Part shown: positions 37,288 through 47,741 of the stretch, piece after piece
How the letters are laid out: every line of letters begins with the position of its first letter
Numbering within the stretch: the stretch's first letter is position 1
Source: Alphaproteobacteria bacterium US3C007
GTDB taxonomy: Bacteria > Pseudomonadota > Alphaproteobacteria > Rhodobacterales > Rhodobacteraceae
Reading direction: 5' to 3'
Length of the DNA: 64,000 bases
Assembly: GCA_034423775.1 (NCBI GenBank)
Contig: CP139918.1
Coordinates: 496,001-560,000, forward strand
Notes under the pieces: generated by a model
What the model was told of the DNA's origin: nothing
The model's database searches: none
The model's input: only the letters and a program-made list of their open reading frames with translations
Program-made: the position numbers and the translations under genes

Positions 37288-38481
37288 ATGCAGCAGGACG
37301 CGATAGAAATTCAGGTGGTGACATCGCTTTCGATGGTGGCCCAATCTGATTGGGATAGCTGCGCCTGCCCCGAAATCGACTCTGGCAATGATCCGCGCGC
37401 GCTTGACCCTTTTACAACATACCGCTTTCTTTGGGCGCTTGAATCGAGTGGATCGGTGGGCGAGGCCACTGGCTGGCAGCCGTATTTTTTACTGGCTTTT
37501 CAAAATAAAATATTGATCGGATGCACTCCGATGTATTTAAAATCACACTCGCAAGGCGAATATATTTTCGATCATAGCTTTGCAGAGGCCTATCATCGCG
37601 CAGGCGGGCAATATTATCCCAAATTGCAAATTGCTGTACCCTTCACACCGGTTACAGGGCGGCGGTTTCTTCTCAAACCAGGCTATGAGGTCGAGGCGAG
37701 CCAAGCTTTGATAAAAGGGGCGCTGCAATTTGCCGCGAATAACAAGCTCTCTTCGCTACATGCCACGTTCTGCACCCAGAAAGAAGCCAAAGCCGGTGAA
37801 AGCCTAGGCCTCCTCAGCCGTACAACGCAGCAATTCCATTGGGAAAACCCTGGATATGAAAGCTTTGATGGCTTTTTATCCGCCCTCTCTTCGCGCAAAC
37901 GCAAAAACATTAGAAAAGAGCGCGCGCAGGCCAATCTATTTGGCGGCGAGATTGAAATGCTCACGGGCGCGCAGATAGAGCCGCATCATTGGGATGCGTT
38001 TTGGAGGTTTTATCAAGATACCGGCGCGCGCAAATGGGGAACCCCTTATTTAACCCGCGCCTTTTTTGATGCGGCGCAAGACAGTTTGCGCGATGAAATT
38101 CTTCTGATCATGGCAAAGCGCGACGGCCTATATGTTGCCGGAGCAATGAATTTTATCGGCCGCGATTGCCTTTATGGCCGGTACTGGGGCTGTATAGAAG
38201 ACTATCCCTGCCTGCATTTTGAACTCTGCTATTATCGCGCGATAGACTTTGCGATTAAACATAATCTTGCCCGCGTAGAAGCGGGCGCCCAAGGCGCGCA
38301 TAAATTAGCCCGCGGCTATATCCCCGCAGAAACGCATTCACTGCATTGGGCTGCAGATAAAGGGTTTCACGAGGCGATTGCGCAATATTTGATTGCGGAA
38401 AAAAAAGCCGTCACCGAAGATATAGAGATAATGACCAAATTTGGCCCGTTTCGAAAAACCACAGCAGATATTGCAGAGTAG
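37288..38481 (+). CDS. FemAB-like GNAT family protein (DUF482)
   Basis: A 397-residue protein of the DUF482/peptidogalycan biosynthesis family with a GNAT-like fold. Recognisable segments are SSRKRKNIRKERAQA, WDAFWRFYQDTGARKWGTPYL and ARVEAGAQGAHKLARGYIP near the C terminus. Members are related to FemAB aminoacyl-transfer enzymes, but no substrate has been settled to my knowledge. It follows ridA-gdpd on the same strand and precedes PCD by 11 nt, so the four genes may be one operon. Confidence 0.85.
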   Translation: MQQDAIEIQVVTSLSMVAQSDWDSCACPEIDSGNDPRALDPFTTYRFLWALESSGSVGEATGWQPYFLLAFQNKILIGCTPMYLKSHSQGEYIFDHSFAEAYHRAGGQYYPKLQIAVPFTPVTGRRFLLKPGYEVEASQALIKGALQFAANNKLSSLHATFCTQKEAKAGESLGLLSRTTQQFHWENPGYESFDGFLSALSSRKRKNIRKERAQANLFGGEIEMLTGAQIEPHHWDAFWRFYQDTGARKWGTPYLTRAFFDAAQDSLRDEILLIMAKRDGLYVAGAMNFIGRDCLYGRYWGCIEDYPCLHFELCYYRAIDFAIKHNLARVEAGAQGAHKLARGYIPAETHSLHWAADKGFHEAIAQYLIAEKKAVTEDIEIMTKFGPFRKTTADIAE

Positions 38482-38492
38482 AGGAACCTATA

Positions 38493-38786
38493 ATGACCAA
38501 AAAATTGTCAGAGACCGAGCGTCACCAAGACCTGGCGCCATTACTCGCCAAAGGTTGGACAGCGGTAGAGGGGCGCGATGCGATTGCAAAAGAGTTTAAA
38601 TTTGCAAACTTCATCGCAGCTTTCGGCTGGATGAGCCAAGCCGCGATTATCGCTGAAAAGATGAACCACCATCCCGAATGGTTCAACGTTTATAATCGCG
38701 TTTCGGTCACGCTGAGCACGCATGATGTGGGCGGACTCAGCGCGCTGGATATTACCTTGGCGCAAAAAATGGATGCGTTGAATTAA
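38493..38786 (+). CDS. phhB: 4a-hydroxytetrahydrobiopterin dehydratase (PCD)
   Basis: A 97-residue pterin carbinolamine dehydratase. The signature EKMNHHPEWFNVYNRVSVTL contains the catalytic His pair and the ..W.......Y.. pattern, followed by THDVGGLSALDI. It recycles the hydroxylated pterin left by aromatic amino-acid hydroxylases. No such hydroxylase is in the window, so its partner is elsewhere. Confidence 0.93.
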   Translation: MTKKLSETERHQDLAPLLAKGWTAVEGRDAIAKEFKFANFIAAFGWMSQAAIIAEKMNHHPEWFNVYNRVSVTLSTHDVGGLSALDITLAQKMDALN

Positions 38787-38790
38787 GCTT

Positions 38791-39282
38791 TTAGCCGAGG
38801 GCTTTTAAAAGCGCATCGGCGCTGGATGTGGTAATTTCAGAGCGAGTTTCTTCCAGTAGAAAATGCTCAACGACACCGTCATTTACCACCAAAGCATAGC
38901 GTTGCGAACGATCATAAAATCCCGTCGCCGGCACAGTGAAACTTAAGCCCACAGCTTTGGTAAACGTAGACCCTGCATCCCCCAGCATGGTCAGCCCTGC
39001 TTCATAGGCACCAGAGGCGCGCCCCCAAGCGCGCAAAACGAAACTGTCATTAACGGTCAGGATCGCAACTTCATCGAGGCCGGCATCCATCAGCTGCTCT
39101 TTTTGACCGATGATATTTGGCAGATGCGCGCGCGAACAGGTGCTGGTAAACGCGCCCGGCATGCCAAATATGGCCACGCGGCGGCCGGCAAATACATCGT
39201 TCAGGTCAACGGTTTCAATCTCTGAATTTGTTACCCGCAATATCGGCGCATTTGGCAATCTATTGCCCACGACTATGGTCAT
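38791..39282 (-). CDS. Peroxiredoxin (Prx5-type)
   Basis: A 163-residue thiol peroxidase. The peroxidatic cysteine is C49 in MPGAFTSTCSRAHLP, with the Thr/Ser and Arg expected around it. The segment AFVLRAWG-like in SFVLRAWGRASGAY is also typical. The order and length match 1-Cys/atypical 2-Cys Prx5 proteins; no resolving cysteine was identified. It is convergent with PCD and divergent from the ferredoxin reductase-like gene. Confidence 0.92.
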   Translation of the reverse strand: MTIVVGNRLPNAPILRVTNSEIETVDLNDVFAGRRVAIFGMPGAFTSTCSRAHLPNIIGQKEQLMDAGLDEVAILTVNDSFVLRAWGRASGAYEAGLTMLGDAGSTFTKAVGLSFTVPATGFYDRSQRYALVVNDGVVEHFLLEETRSEITTSSADALLKALG

Positions 39283-39362
39283 TTCCTATTCCCTTATTTG
39301 TATTCGCACAGAGGATGTTATAATGCGTTTATTCGACAGGGCCAGATCAGGTGAGGACGCGT

Positions 39363-40577
39363 ATGTCAAGAATAGTTGTGATAGGCGCAGGACAAGCTGG
39401 CGCGGCACTGGTTGCAAAATTGCGCAATCTCGATGATCAATGCAGCATAGATTTGGTCGGCAAAGAAGACGTCCTACCCTATCAACGACCACCCTTATCA
39501 AAAAAATATCTTTTGGGGGAGATGCCTTTGGAGCGCCTTTATTTGCGCCCAGAAAGTTTTTACACCGATAACCACATCACTCTTCACCTTGGCGACACCG
39601 TTACGGGTATCAATCGTCGTGAAAAATCCATCGTTACAACCCGCCAAAGCCTGACATATGATCACTTGGTTTTTGCAACCGGATCATGGCCGCGCAGATT
39701 GCCTGCCGCAATCGGGGGCGAGCTAGCGGGGGTTTACACGATGCGCGATCTCCAAGATGCGGATGCGATGGCTCCTGAAATGGTGGCAGGGCGAAAGGTT
39801 TTGATCGTTGGCGGGGGCTATATCGGTTTAGAAGCCGCAGCAGTTGCCGCAACAAAGGGGCTAAAGGTCACGCTGGTTGAAATGTCGGACCGTATTTTAA
39901 ACCGTGTCGCCGCACCGCAAACATCCGATTACTTCCGGCAGTTGCACCAGTCGCATGGGGTGACGTTGAAAGAAAATACGGGCCTGAAACAGCTAATCGG
40001 TCAGGACGGCAAAGTGACCAGCGCACAATTAAGCGATGGCAGCGTTGAGCGCTTCGATTTCGTGATCGTCGGGGTGGGGATTATACCGGCGCAAGACTTG
40101 GCAGAGACTGCTGGGCTAGAGATTGAAAATGGCATCGCCGTGGATGTGTATGGGCGCAGTTCCGACCCGTCGATATGGGCGATCGGCGATTGCGCATCAT
40201 TTGACCATCAAGGTCAAAAAATGCGGCTGGAAAGCGTACAAAATGCGATTGATCAGGCCGAAGTGACCGCGCAAAATATTTTGGGCGCTAAAACCCAGTA
40301 TCAACCAGAACCTTGGTTTTGGTCTGATCAATATAACGTAAAGCTGCAAATCGCCGGGCTGAACACGGGCTATAGCGATGTGGTCGAACGGGCTGAGCAG
40401 ACTGCTGATAGCTGTTCTTTTTGGTATTACAAGGACGATACGCTTCTGGCCGTCGATGCGATGAACGCGCCCAAAGCCTATATGGTGGGCAAACGTTTGC
40501 TTGGCCTTGGCAAATCGCCCCCAAAAGCGGCAATAAGCGATCCCCAGACCGACCTTAAATCCCTGCTGAAATCTTGA
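39363..40577 (+). CDS. FAD-dependent ferredoxin reductase-like oxidoreductase
   Basis: A 404-residue pyridine nucleotide-disulfide reductase-fold protein: FAD loop VIGAGQAGAALVAKL, NAD loop VLIVGGGYIGLEAAAV, the second FAD motif IWAIGDCA, and a C-terminal reductase domain. It resembles the reductases of ring-hydroxylating oxygenases and P450s. ATG 39363 follows a GAGGA ribosome site; GTG 39351 is less likely. No ferredoxin or oxygenase is adjacent, so the electron acceptor is unknown. Its stop overlaps the TTG start of rsmD (TTGA). Confidence 0.9.
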   Translation: MSRIVVIGAGQAGAALVAKLRNLDDQCSIDLVGKEDVLPYQRPPLSKKYLLGEMPLERLYLRPESFYTDNHITLHLGDTVTGINRREKSIVTTRQSLTYDHLVFATGSWPRRLPAAIGGELAGVYTMRDLQDADAMAPEMVAGRKVLIVGGGYIGLEAAAVAATKGLKVTLVEMSDRILNRVAAPQTSDYFRQLHQSHGVTLKENTGLKQLIGQDGKVTSAQLSDGSVERFDFVIVGVGIIPAQDLAETAGLEIENGIAVDVYGRSSDPSIWAIGDCASFDHQGQKMRLESVQNAIDQAEVTAQNILGAKTQYQPEPWFWSDQYNVKLQIAGLNTGYSDVVERAEQTADSCSFWYYKDDTLLAVDAMNAPKAYMVGKRLLGLGKSPPKAAISDPQTDLKSLLKS

Positions 40578-41134
40578 GAATAATCGCAGGCACACATCGC
40601 GGAAGAGCTTTGGCCTCGGTTGGCAAAGGCGATCCCTCGGCACATTTGCGCCCAACCACCGACCGCGTGCGCGAGAATTTATTCAACGTACTTGCCTCGG
40701 GGCGGTTTGGAAATCCTTTGGAGAACGCGCAGGTTCTTGACCTTTTCGCCGGAACCGGTGCTTTGGGGTTTGAGGCCCTTTCGCGCGGCGCAGAGCGTCT
40801 GTGGCTGATCGATAACGCTCGTAAATCTGCAGAACTAATCCGCAAAAATAAAGCTCTGTTTGATCCAAACGTCGAGATCACCTTTCGGCCATGGAACCTG
40901 CTGCAATTGCCGCCCTGCCCCGGCGCGCCTTTTGATCTGGTATTTCTTGACCCCCCCTATGGCAAAGATTTGGGCCAAAACGTGGTGCCAAAGGCCCGCG
41001 CAAAGGGATGGATTGCAGATGACGCCTTGATTATATGGGAAGAGCAAGGCGAGATGTTGGCCCCAGAGGGGTTTTGCAACCTCGAGTGCCTGCGCTATGG
41101 CGACACATACGTTACCTTGATGCGTGCACAATAA
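40574..41134 (+). CDS. rsmD: 16S rRNA (guanine966-N2)-methyltransferase RsmD
   Basis: A 186-residue SAM-dependent methyltransferase that modifies G966 in 16S rRNA. RIIAGTHRGR at the start, LDLFAGTGALGFEALSRGA as the SAM loop, and DPPYGKD as the catalytic tetrad are all present. The start is TTG at 40574, in a TTGA overlap with the preceding gene, so translation is probably coupled. Length fits the family. Confidence 0.93.
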   Translation: MRIIAGTHRGRALASVGKGDPSAHLRPTTDRVRENLFNVLASGRFGNPLENAQVLDLFAGTGALGFEALSRGAERLWLIDNARKSAELIRKNKALFDPNVEITFRPWNLLQLPPCPGAPFDLVFLDPPYGKDLGQNVVPKARAKGWIADDALIIWEEQGEMLAPEGFCNLECLRYGDTYVTLMRAQ

Positions 41135-41505
41135 CCTCCGCCCTATATTACTGAGCCTTTTAAATAGATAAATTTCTTTCATTATCTTTTTCGCGAGCCA
41201 AGTGACTGCCGTTGCGCCGTCAGAAAGAAATCTATGATTATTTCATTCACATGTTGCAAAAACTCAAATGGTCAAACCCCGATGGATCAAACCTGATAAG
41301 AATTTTCTCGATACCGGCGAGATGCTTAACGAAAGCCTCTTGATCCGATAATTGATATAAAGCTGCATGTTTACATCTTCGGTTCAGGACGCGGCATGCG
41401 GCGGCGAATTGCTGACATCGCCCAAAAAACGCGCTTTCAACGGATCTGTTTGGAGGGAGCTGACAGTGAATATCGCTCTGCCCTCTTAAGAAAGGAAAAA
41501 CATTT
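41135..41505. other. Intergenic region with no recognised feature (371 bp)
   Basis: The stretch between rsmD and the convergent XRE regulator has no credible gene, terminator or repeat. A short plus-strand frame from 41396 overlaps the regulator antisense and shows no protein-like pattern. Composition is more AT-rich than the genes around it. Confidence 0.6.
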
Positions 41506-42312
41506 TCAAAGCGGCGTTTCGATTACATCCTTGATCATAATCGGAAGATCTTCCATGGGCAGTTTGCGGCTGGTACGCCGCGCGGCGTTCAAAATACAAT
41601 TAGAGGTTTGCGGCAAAAGCTCTAACACGCAGCGCGAGAACCGGCGCCTCTGGAAATATTCTTTGCGGGCAAGAACCATAAATCCGCTAAGCAAATTTTC
41701 GCTGAAATAAACATTTCCAAAATACATTAAACTGATAAATCGAGAGGGATGCGGATTGATCGCAAAAAGCGCATAACCATCAGGGCATCGCATCACAACG
41801 CCCCGTGAAGAAGGGGTAGATCGACCTGAAATTTCAGCTCGATTGCGTTGCGATTTTAAAAGCTCGAGGCTTTTAAACACCCGTACACCTTCAACGGTTT
41901 TTATCGAAATTAAATTACAACTCGCAGTTTCCAACTCGGAAAACGATCTACGCCAAAAGCAATGGATACCATCTGGAAGCTCACTTTGTGAAACAGTAAG
42001 CGCGATACCGCGCTCAAAATAGTCAACGGCTTGATGTAAATAGCTGGGTTGCGCTTGCACTACGCTTTGCGATTGGCCGCGCCTAACCCGTTCCAAATCA
42101 TCAGGGGTCAATGGCTCAAGATAGATCCGCGAATCGACCAGAAAGTAATCACATATTTGTTGCAAAACATTGGGCTTGGGAAAGGAATGGCCGCTCATAT
42201 AACGATTAAATTGTACACGATTGATATCCAAATCGCGGCAAACCGAGGCAATTGACGGGCGCGTTTTGCAGAGCAATCGCAAATTCTCACCAAAAACGCG
42301 CAGCACACTCAC
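41506..42312 (-). CDS. XRE-family transcriptional regulator with C-terminal sensory-type domain
   Basis: A 268-residue protein with an N-terminal helix-turn-helix (about residues 10-65, SIASVCRDLDINRVQFNRYM) and a C-terminal region of about 190 residues I cannot assign to a named domain; it has WRRSFSELETASC and alternating hydrophobic pattern suggesting an alpha/beta sensor. It is isolated, with 371 bp of empty sequence downstream and 392 bp upstream, so its targets may lie elsewhere. No obvious operator was found next to it beyond a short inverted repeat at 42601. Confidence 0.8.
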   Translation of the reverse strand: MSVLRVFGENLRLLCKTRPSIASVCRDLDINRVQFNRYMSGHSFPKPNVLQQICDYFLVDSRIYLEPLTPDDLERVRRGQSQSVVQAQPSYLHQAVDYFERGIALTVSQSELPDGIHCFWRRSFSELETASCNLISIKTVEGVRVFKSLELLKSQRNRAEISGRSTPSSRGVVMRCPDGYALFAINPHPSRFISLMYFGNVYFSENLLSGFMVLARKEYFQRRRFSRCVLELLPQTSNCILNAARRTSRKLPMEDLPIMIKDVIETPL

Positions 42313-42704
42313 GAGTTCTTCCTTTACTTAAAAAAATTTCCCCCACCTCGCAGCATCCCCCATGAGGTTGCCACTGATTACGCAGGGTTCCATGATCTAA
42401 ATATTATTATTTCACACATCTTTAGGTTGATCTATATCAGATTTGTGAAGGACCTTTGAGCAATCGTTTGGCTTGAGCACATAGCTGAAAAATCAGACCA
42501 GCTTAACAAATGCCTCGATCAAGAGAATCATATCCTAGCCAATATTGATAGACGCAATGACGTGAATTGAGGCCCAATCATAAACAGGGTTTTCAATTTC
42601 AAGTTGTTGCAACTTAAGAAAGTTGCCGCGTTCAAACCAATCTTCCGAGGGGATTTTCTATGGATAAAGGTAAAATCACAAAAACCAATCGCTCTTTTTT
42701 GACC
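42313..42704. other. Intergenic region upstream of the XRE regulator (392 bp)
   Basis: No convincing coding sequence. The only notable item is the short inverted repeat AAGTTG-TTG-CAACTT at 42601-42615. A 69-codon plus-strand frame from 42660 mostly overlaps map antisense and is not protein-like. Confidence 0.6.
42601..42615. repeat. Short perfect inverted repeat (6-bp arms)
   Basis: AAGTTG and CAACTT flank a TTG spacer. The size suits a small dimeric regulator site, and it lies between two converging 3'/5' ends (downstream of map, upstream of the XRE gene). It could equally occur by chance; only the symmetry is seen. Confidence 0.3.
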
Positions 42705-43520
42705 TCAAACCCCATAGGTCGGATGAAAGCGATCCGCTGGCGACAAGGTAAAAATTTCAACGCCGTTTGCCGTTACACCCACGGAATGCTCAAATTGCGC
42801 CGAAAGCGATTTATCGCGCGTGACAGCGGTCCAATCATCCGCCAAAACTTTTGTCTCCGCCCGCCCTAAATTCACCATCGGCTCAATTGTAAAAAACATA
42901 CCCTCTTCCAAAATAGGTCCAGTATTTGGCCGGCCATAATGCAACACGTTCGGGGGAGCATGAAACACTTGACCCAAGCCATGGCCGCAAAAATCGCGCA
43001 CAACGGACATACGCTGCGCCTCAACATAAGATTGTATCGCATATCCTATATCGCCAAAAGTATTGCCCGGTTTTACCGCCTCAATACCTTTCATCAAAGA
43101 GTCATGCGTCACTTGAATTAAACGCTCGGCTTTGCGCGATAAGTCACCCGCCACATACATCCGCGAGGTATCGCCATACCATCCATCAACGATCACCGTC
43201 ACATCAACGTTTAGGATATCGCCCTCTTTAAGCTTTTTATCGCTGGGAATACCGTGGCAAACCACGTGGTTTACGCTGATACAACTGCCATGCTGATAGC
43301 CCTTATAGCCAATTGTCGCCGAGACAGCGCCAGCGGCGCGCACTTGATCTTCGATAAAGGCATTGATGATTGCGGTCGTTTGCCCGGGAAAAACATGCGG
43401 TGCGATTTCATCAAGGATGCGGGCTGCAACTGCGCCTGCCCTATGCATTCCTTCGAAGGCCGCTTGGTCAAATAGCGTAATACCCGCGCGGGTTTTACGA
43501 TAATTGTCAGATTCCACCAA
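42705..43520 (-). CDS. map: Methionine aminopeptidase, type I
   Basis: It removes the initiator methionine from new proteins. The 271-residue protein carries the five metal ligands: two Asp in NVDVTVIVDGWYGDTSRMY, His in CGHGLGQVFH, Glu in FTIEPMVN and Glu in FEHSVGV. The N-terminal part is slightly longer than the E. coli form, with ISVNHVVCHGIP containing the substrate-pocket His. Monocistronic as far as seen. Confidence 0.95.
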   Translation of the reverse strand: MVESDNYRKTRAGITLFDQAAFEGMHRAGAVAARILDEIAPHVFPGQTTAIINAFIEDQVRAAGAVSATIGYKGYQHGSCISVNHVVCHGIPSDKKLKEGDILNVDVTVIVDGWYGDTSRMYVAGDLSRKAERLIQVTHDSLMKGIEAVKPGNTFGDIGYAIQSYVEAQRMSVVRDFCGHGLGQVFHAPPNVLHYGRPNTGPILEEGMFFTIEPMVNLGRAETKVLADDWTAVTRDKSLSAQFEHSVGVTANGVEIFTLSPADRFHPTYGV

Positions 43521-43726
43521 AGCTCTCTCCTTTAAAGCGACGCGTCAATTTTTCTAGCCCTAGCGATGATTATCCATATGCACCAGACCCCGCCTATGCA
43601 AATTTATACTTTTTCTTCACAATTAAAGAGCAAAACCCGAATATATTTCAGGTTACAAGATAAAAAAATGATGTTTCTTGGGGCACACCGATAAAATCTA
43701 GCGCACAATTGCGAACTTATCACGCC

Positions 43727-45628
43727 TTAAGAGACCAAGAGCTTGACGATTTCTTCGGCGGCCTGATCACTGTCCATTTTTGTTGTATCGATATGGATTT
43801 CTGGGGTTTCAGGGGCCTCGTATGGGCTGTCGATCCCTGTGAAGTTCTTAAGCTGACCAGAGCGCGCCTTGGCATAAAGGCCTTTGACGTCCCGTTCTTC
43901 TGCGACAGAGAGCGGCGTGTCGATGAAGATTTCGATGAATTCGCCCGGCGCCATCATATCTCGCACCATTTGCCGCTCTGAGCGGAAGGGCGAGATGAAC
44001 GCCGTGATCACAATCAGACCCGCATCCGTCATCAGTTTTGCAACCTCACCTACACGGCGGATGTTTTCAATCCGATCCGCATCGGTAAAGCCCAGATCCT
44101 TGTTCAAACCATGACGCACATTATCCCCATCCAGCAGGAAAGTGTGACGGTTCATGCGCGCAAGCCTCGATTCAACCGCGTTCGCAATCGTGGATTTCCC
44201 TGATCCCGACAGGCCCGTCATCCACAGCACCGCAGGTTTTTGGTTTTTCAGGTCCGCGTGGTGATCCCGCGTGATGTCCGTCGCCTGCCAATGGATGTTT
44301 TGTGCGCGGCGCAGGGCAAAATTGATCAGGCCCGCACCCACAGTGGCATTCGTCATTTTATCAATCAGGATAAAACCACCCAGCGTCCGGTTTTCCGCAT
44401 AGGGCGCAAATGGAATATTACGATCCGTCGTCACATTGGCCACACCGATTGCATTCAGATCAAGCGTTTTTGCCGCCGCATGTTCCATCGTGTTGACGTT
44501 GATCTTATACTTGGGTTCCGCGACCGTTGCAGAGACCGTTTGTGCGCCGATTTTCAGGTAATAAGAACGGCCTGGAATCAGCGCCTCTTCATCCATCCAG
44601 ATCAGGGTGGCTTCAAACTGATCTGCCACTTCAAGCGGTGCATTCGCAGCCGTGATCACCTGACCGCGGGAACAATCCACCTCATCTTTGAGCGTCAGTG
44701 TGATTGACTGACCTGCCGTCGCACTGTCCAAATCCCCATCGTAAGTAACAATGCGATCCACATGACTGGTTTTGCCAGAGGGGAGAATGCGCACCTCATC
44801 CCCGGGTTTGATGGTGCCTGAGGCGATCTTGCCGCTAAACCCGCGGAAGTCCAAATTGGGTCGGTTTACCCACTGAACGGGCATGCGGAACTCTTGCGCC
44901 GCACCTGTGTTTTGATCCAGATCGACACCTTCTAAATGCGCCAACAGCGTTGGACCGCTGTACCAACTGGTGGCATCAGAATGGGCCGCGATATTATCCC
45001 CTTTGAACCCAGAGATTGGGATGGCGGTAAATGCCGTGATCCCAATGCTGTTTGCAAATTCGGTATACTCGGCAACGATGGTATCAAACCTCGCCTGATC
45101 ATAATCGACCAAGTCCATTTTATTGACGGCCAGAACGATACTCTTAATACCGAGCAGATGACACAAATAACTATGGCGACGCGTTTGCGTTAAAACGCCC
45201 TTGCGCGCATCAATCAGGATCACGGCCAATTCCGCTGTGGAGGCACCCGTGACCATGTTGCGCGTGTATTGTTCATGGCCCGGTGTATCCGCCACAATGA
45301 ACTTACGCTTTTCGGTGGCAAAGAAACGGTAGGCCACATCAATTGTGATACCCTGCTCCCGCTCTGCGGCCAATCCATCGACCAGCAGCGCAAAATCAAT
45401 CTCTTGGCCCTGCGTGCCCACTTTTTTGCTATCGGCTTCAAGCTGGGCAAGTTGGTCCTCAAAAATCATTTTGCTGTCATAAAGCAGGCGACCAATCAGC
45501 GTTGATTTCCCGTCATCCACGGACCCACAGGTGATAAAGCGCAACAGCGATTTGTTTTGATGGCTTTCTAGATAGGCATCAATATCCTGCGCAATCAGCG
45601 CGTCAGTTTTATAAACTTGATCTGTCAT
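43727..45628 (-). CDS. cysNC: Bifunctional sulfate adenylyltransferase subunit 1/adenylylsulfate kinase
   Basis: A 633-residue fusion. The CysN part is a translation-factor-like GTPase with GSVDDGKST (35-43), [12 protein letters not shown] and NKMDL; it drives ATP sulfurylase together with CysD. The APS kinase domain (CysC) starts at GLSGSGKST (472-480) and phosphorylates adenylylsulfate to PAPS. It follows cysD after 12 nt as one operon. The fusion is typical of bacteria that make PAPS for assimilation or for sulfating polymers. Confidence 0.96.
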   Translation of the reverse strand: MTDQVYKTDALIAQDIDAYLESHQNKSLLRFITCGSVDDGKSTLIGRLLYDSKMIFEDQLAQLEADSKKVGTQGQEIDFALLVDGLAAEREQGITIDVAYRFFATEKRKFIVADTPGHEQYTRNMVTGASTAELAVILIDARKGVLTQTRRHSYLCHLLGIKSIVLAVNKMDLVDYDQARFDTIVAEYTEFANSIGITAFTAIPISGFKGDNIAAHSDATSWYSGPTLLAHLEGVDLDQNTGAAQEFRMPVQWVNRPNLDFRGFSGKIASGTIKPGDEVRILPSGKTSHVDRIVTYDGDLDSATAGQSITLTLKDEVDCSRGQVITAANAPLEVADQFEATLIWMDEEALIPGRSYYLKIGAQTVSATVAEPKYKINVNTMEHAAAKTLDLNAIGVANVTTDRNIPFAPYAENRTLGGFILIDKMTNATVGAGLINFALRRAQNIHWQATDITRDHHADLKNQKPAVLWMTGLSGSGKSTIANAVESRLARMNRHTFLLDGDNVRHGLNKDLGFTDADRIENIRRVGEVAKLMTDAGLIVITAFISPFRSERQMVRDMMAPGEFIEIFIDTPLSVAEERDVKGLYAKARSGQLKNFTGIDSPYEAPETPEIHIDTTKMDSDQAAEEIVKLLVS

Positions 45629-45640
45629 ATCCAGCAGCCC

Positions 45641-46537
45641 CTAAAAATACCCTTGCTGTTTCTTGACTTCCATCGAGGCGCCTTGATCCTTATCGATCGC
45701 GCGACCTTGTCGTTCGGATGTCGTTGTCAAAAGCATTTCTTGGATGACGTCAGTTAGGGTCGCCGCCTCAGATTGCACAGCGCCCGTTAGGGGGTAACAG
45801 CCCAGTGTTCTAAATCGGATCGAGCGCATCACAGGTTCTTCGCCAGGTTCCAATGGAAAGCGATCATCATCCACCATCAGGATCAAACCATCCCGCTGCA
45901 CAGTCGGACGTGGCGCCGCAAAATATAGCGGTACGATTTCAATGCCTTCTAAATGGATGTATTGCCAGATGTCCAATTCCGTCCAGTTGGACAATGGAAA
46001 GACACGCATGCTTTCCCCCTTGGCTTTGCGCGCATTATACAGCGACCAAAGCTCTGGGCGCTGCGCCTTGGGCTCCCATCTGTGCTGGGCGGTACGGAAG
46101 GAAAACACACGTTCCTTGGCGCGCGATTTTTCTTCATCCCGACGCGCACCCCCAAAGGCCGCATCAAACCCGTGTTTATCAAGCGCCTGTTTCAGCCCTT
46201 CGGTCTTCCACATATCGGTATGCAATGCGCCATGATCAAAGGGATTGATCCCCTGTTCCTTGGCCTCCGGGTTTTGATGCACGATCAATTCCATCCCCGC
46301 GTCTTTCGCAGCCTTATCGCGCAATTTATACATCTCTTGGAATTTCCAAGTCGTATCCACATGCATCAATGGAAACGGAGGGGGTGAGGGATAAAAAGCC
46401 TTTTTCGCCAGATGCAGCATCACCGCGCTGTCCTTGCCAACCGAATACAGCATAACTGGATTCTCAGCCTCTGACACAACCTCGCGCAGGATCTCAATCG
46501 CCTCAGCCTCAAGGTTTGAGAGATGGGTTAACGGCAT
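45641..46537 (-). CDS. cysD: Sulfate adenylyltransferase subunit 2
   Basis: A 298-residue PP-loop enzyme that with CysN makes adenylylsulfate from sulfate and ATP. The PP-loop SVGKDS is at 32-37. The C-terminal region with [18 protein letters not shown] sequence is typical of the family. It is the first gene of the cysD-cysNC pair, whose product feeds APS and PAPS. Confidence 0.96.
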   Translation of the reverse strand: MPLTHLSNLEAEAIEILREVVSEAENPVMLYSVGKDSAVMLHLAKKAFYPSPPPFPLMHVDTTWKFQEMYKLRDKAAKDAGMELIVHQNPEAKEQGINPFDHGALHTDMWKTEGLKQALDKHGFDAAFGGARRDEEKSRAKERVFSFRTAQHRWEPKAQRPELWSLYNARKAKGESMRVFPLSNWTELDIWQYIHLEGIEIVPLYFAAPRPTVQRDGLILMVDDDRFPLEPGEEPVMRSIRFRTLGCYPLTGAVQSEAATLTDVIQEMLLTTTSERQGRAIDKDQGASMEVKKQQGYF

Positions 46538-46661
46538 ACGATATCCACTCTACCGAAAAATTTATTAGGAGATAAAGAAATAACCTATCTCGCGAGCGTC
46601 GTAAATCGTTTCTGATGCTGACATCTAAGCGCGCCCGGTTACGAAAAACGAACTAAGTCGG

Positions 46662-47741
46662 TTAGCTTCGGGCACGCGTTCCATGGCGCGCAAACCGTTT
46701 TGCCAAAACCATGCCCACATTATAGGTAATAACAAATAAAATTGCGGCAGCAATAAAACCTAGCGCCGCCATTTGATCATTGTTTTGAAGCATCACCGCG
46801 GCAGCAATCGGCACTGAGGCCAATGGCACGATGATTAAAGTAGCCAATGGATTGGTCAGGCCTCGCAGCTTTCGAGACAGCAATGTTAATTCCAGCGCGC
46901 GCATCACCAATTGATGAAAATGAAGCCGATCCGGTTGGTCGATTGGCTTGCCAGAGCGATAGCGGCGAAATATTGAAAATATCATATCCGCAATAGGCCA
47001 AAAGAAGATCAAAAGCATTGAGAAAGGAGCAATCTCTGGATGTCTGTTGAGCAACAAAATCGCAATCCATGCCAAGATATGCCCCGTGCAATATGCACCC
47101 GCATCCCCCAAAAACAGCTTTCCAAAAGGATAGTTGAAGACCAGCAAACCCAACAATGCACCAATAATCAACAGCAATATATACGAGATTTGATAATCAC
47201 CAACCGACACAGCAACAGACATAAGGCCAAGTGCAATCACAATAGACACGCCGATCGCCAATCCATTTAAACCGTCGATTAGGTTTAATGAATGGCTGAT
47301 ACCACCGGAAATCAAAAGCGTCAGAATAATCGCGGGGAAAGTGTAAAGCGTTAATATCTCTAAAACCGGAACGCCCATGCGAGGTATCCAAGCCCCCAAA
47401 AGCACGCCGGCCAATAAAGCAGAGGCAAAGGACAGAACCAGCCGCATTTTCGCGCTAACATTGAACCCAACATCCTCTCCCATCCCTCCCAGAAAGACCG
47501 GCAGTGCAGAGATGGCAAGAAAAGACACCAAGTTGAACGTCGTTGCGTCTAACGTGAACGCACCAAAAAAGCCGCCTAGTATTACCGCCAAGCCACCGAT
47601 TCTTGGGGTCGGCAACCGATGAGAAGATTGAACGGCTGCATTGCCGTGGCCTTTGGCCGTGAATTGAATATGCAGCGGCCGGGTTAGGAAAATAACAAAT
47701 GCGAGACACATCGCTGATGCAAAGGAAGATAAAAGTATCAT
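46662..47741 (-). CDS. Polyprenyl-phosphate glycosyl-1-phosphate transferase (WecA/MraY family)
   Basis: A 359-residue integral membrane enzyme with about ten helices, transferring a sugar-1-phosphate from a UDP-sugar to undecaprenyl phosphate to start a surface glycan. Marker segments are HRLPTPRIGG (cytoplasmic loop 1), LNLIDGLNGLAIG (Asp pair), GDAGAY, and HFHQL near the C terminus. These fit WecA-like enzymes rather than MraY, which also usually sits in the mur cluster. Position among cysD/cysNC and cysQ hints that the glycan could be sulfated. The sugar is unknown. Confidence 0.9.
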   Translation of the reverse strand: MILLSSFASAMCLAFVIFLTRPLHIQFTAKGHGNAAVQSSHRLPTPRIGGLAVILGGFFGAFTLDATTFNLVSFLAISALPVFLGGMGEDVGFNVSAKMRLVLSFASALLAGVLLGAWIPRMGVPVLEILTLYTFPAIILTLLISGGISHSLNLIDGLNGLAIGVSIVIALGLMSVAVSVGDYQISYILLLIIGALLGLLVFNYPFGKLFLGDAGAYCTGHILAWIAILLLNRHPEIAPFSMLLIFFWPIADMIFSIFRRYRSGKPIDQPDRLHFHQLVMRALELTLLSRKLRGLTNPLATLIIVPLASVPIAAAVMLQNNDQMAALGFIAAAILFVITYNVGMVLAKRFARHGTRARS

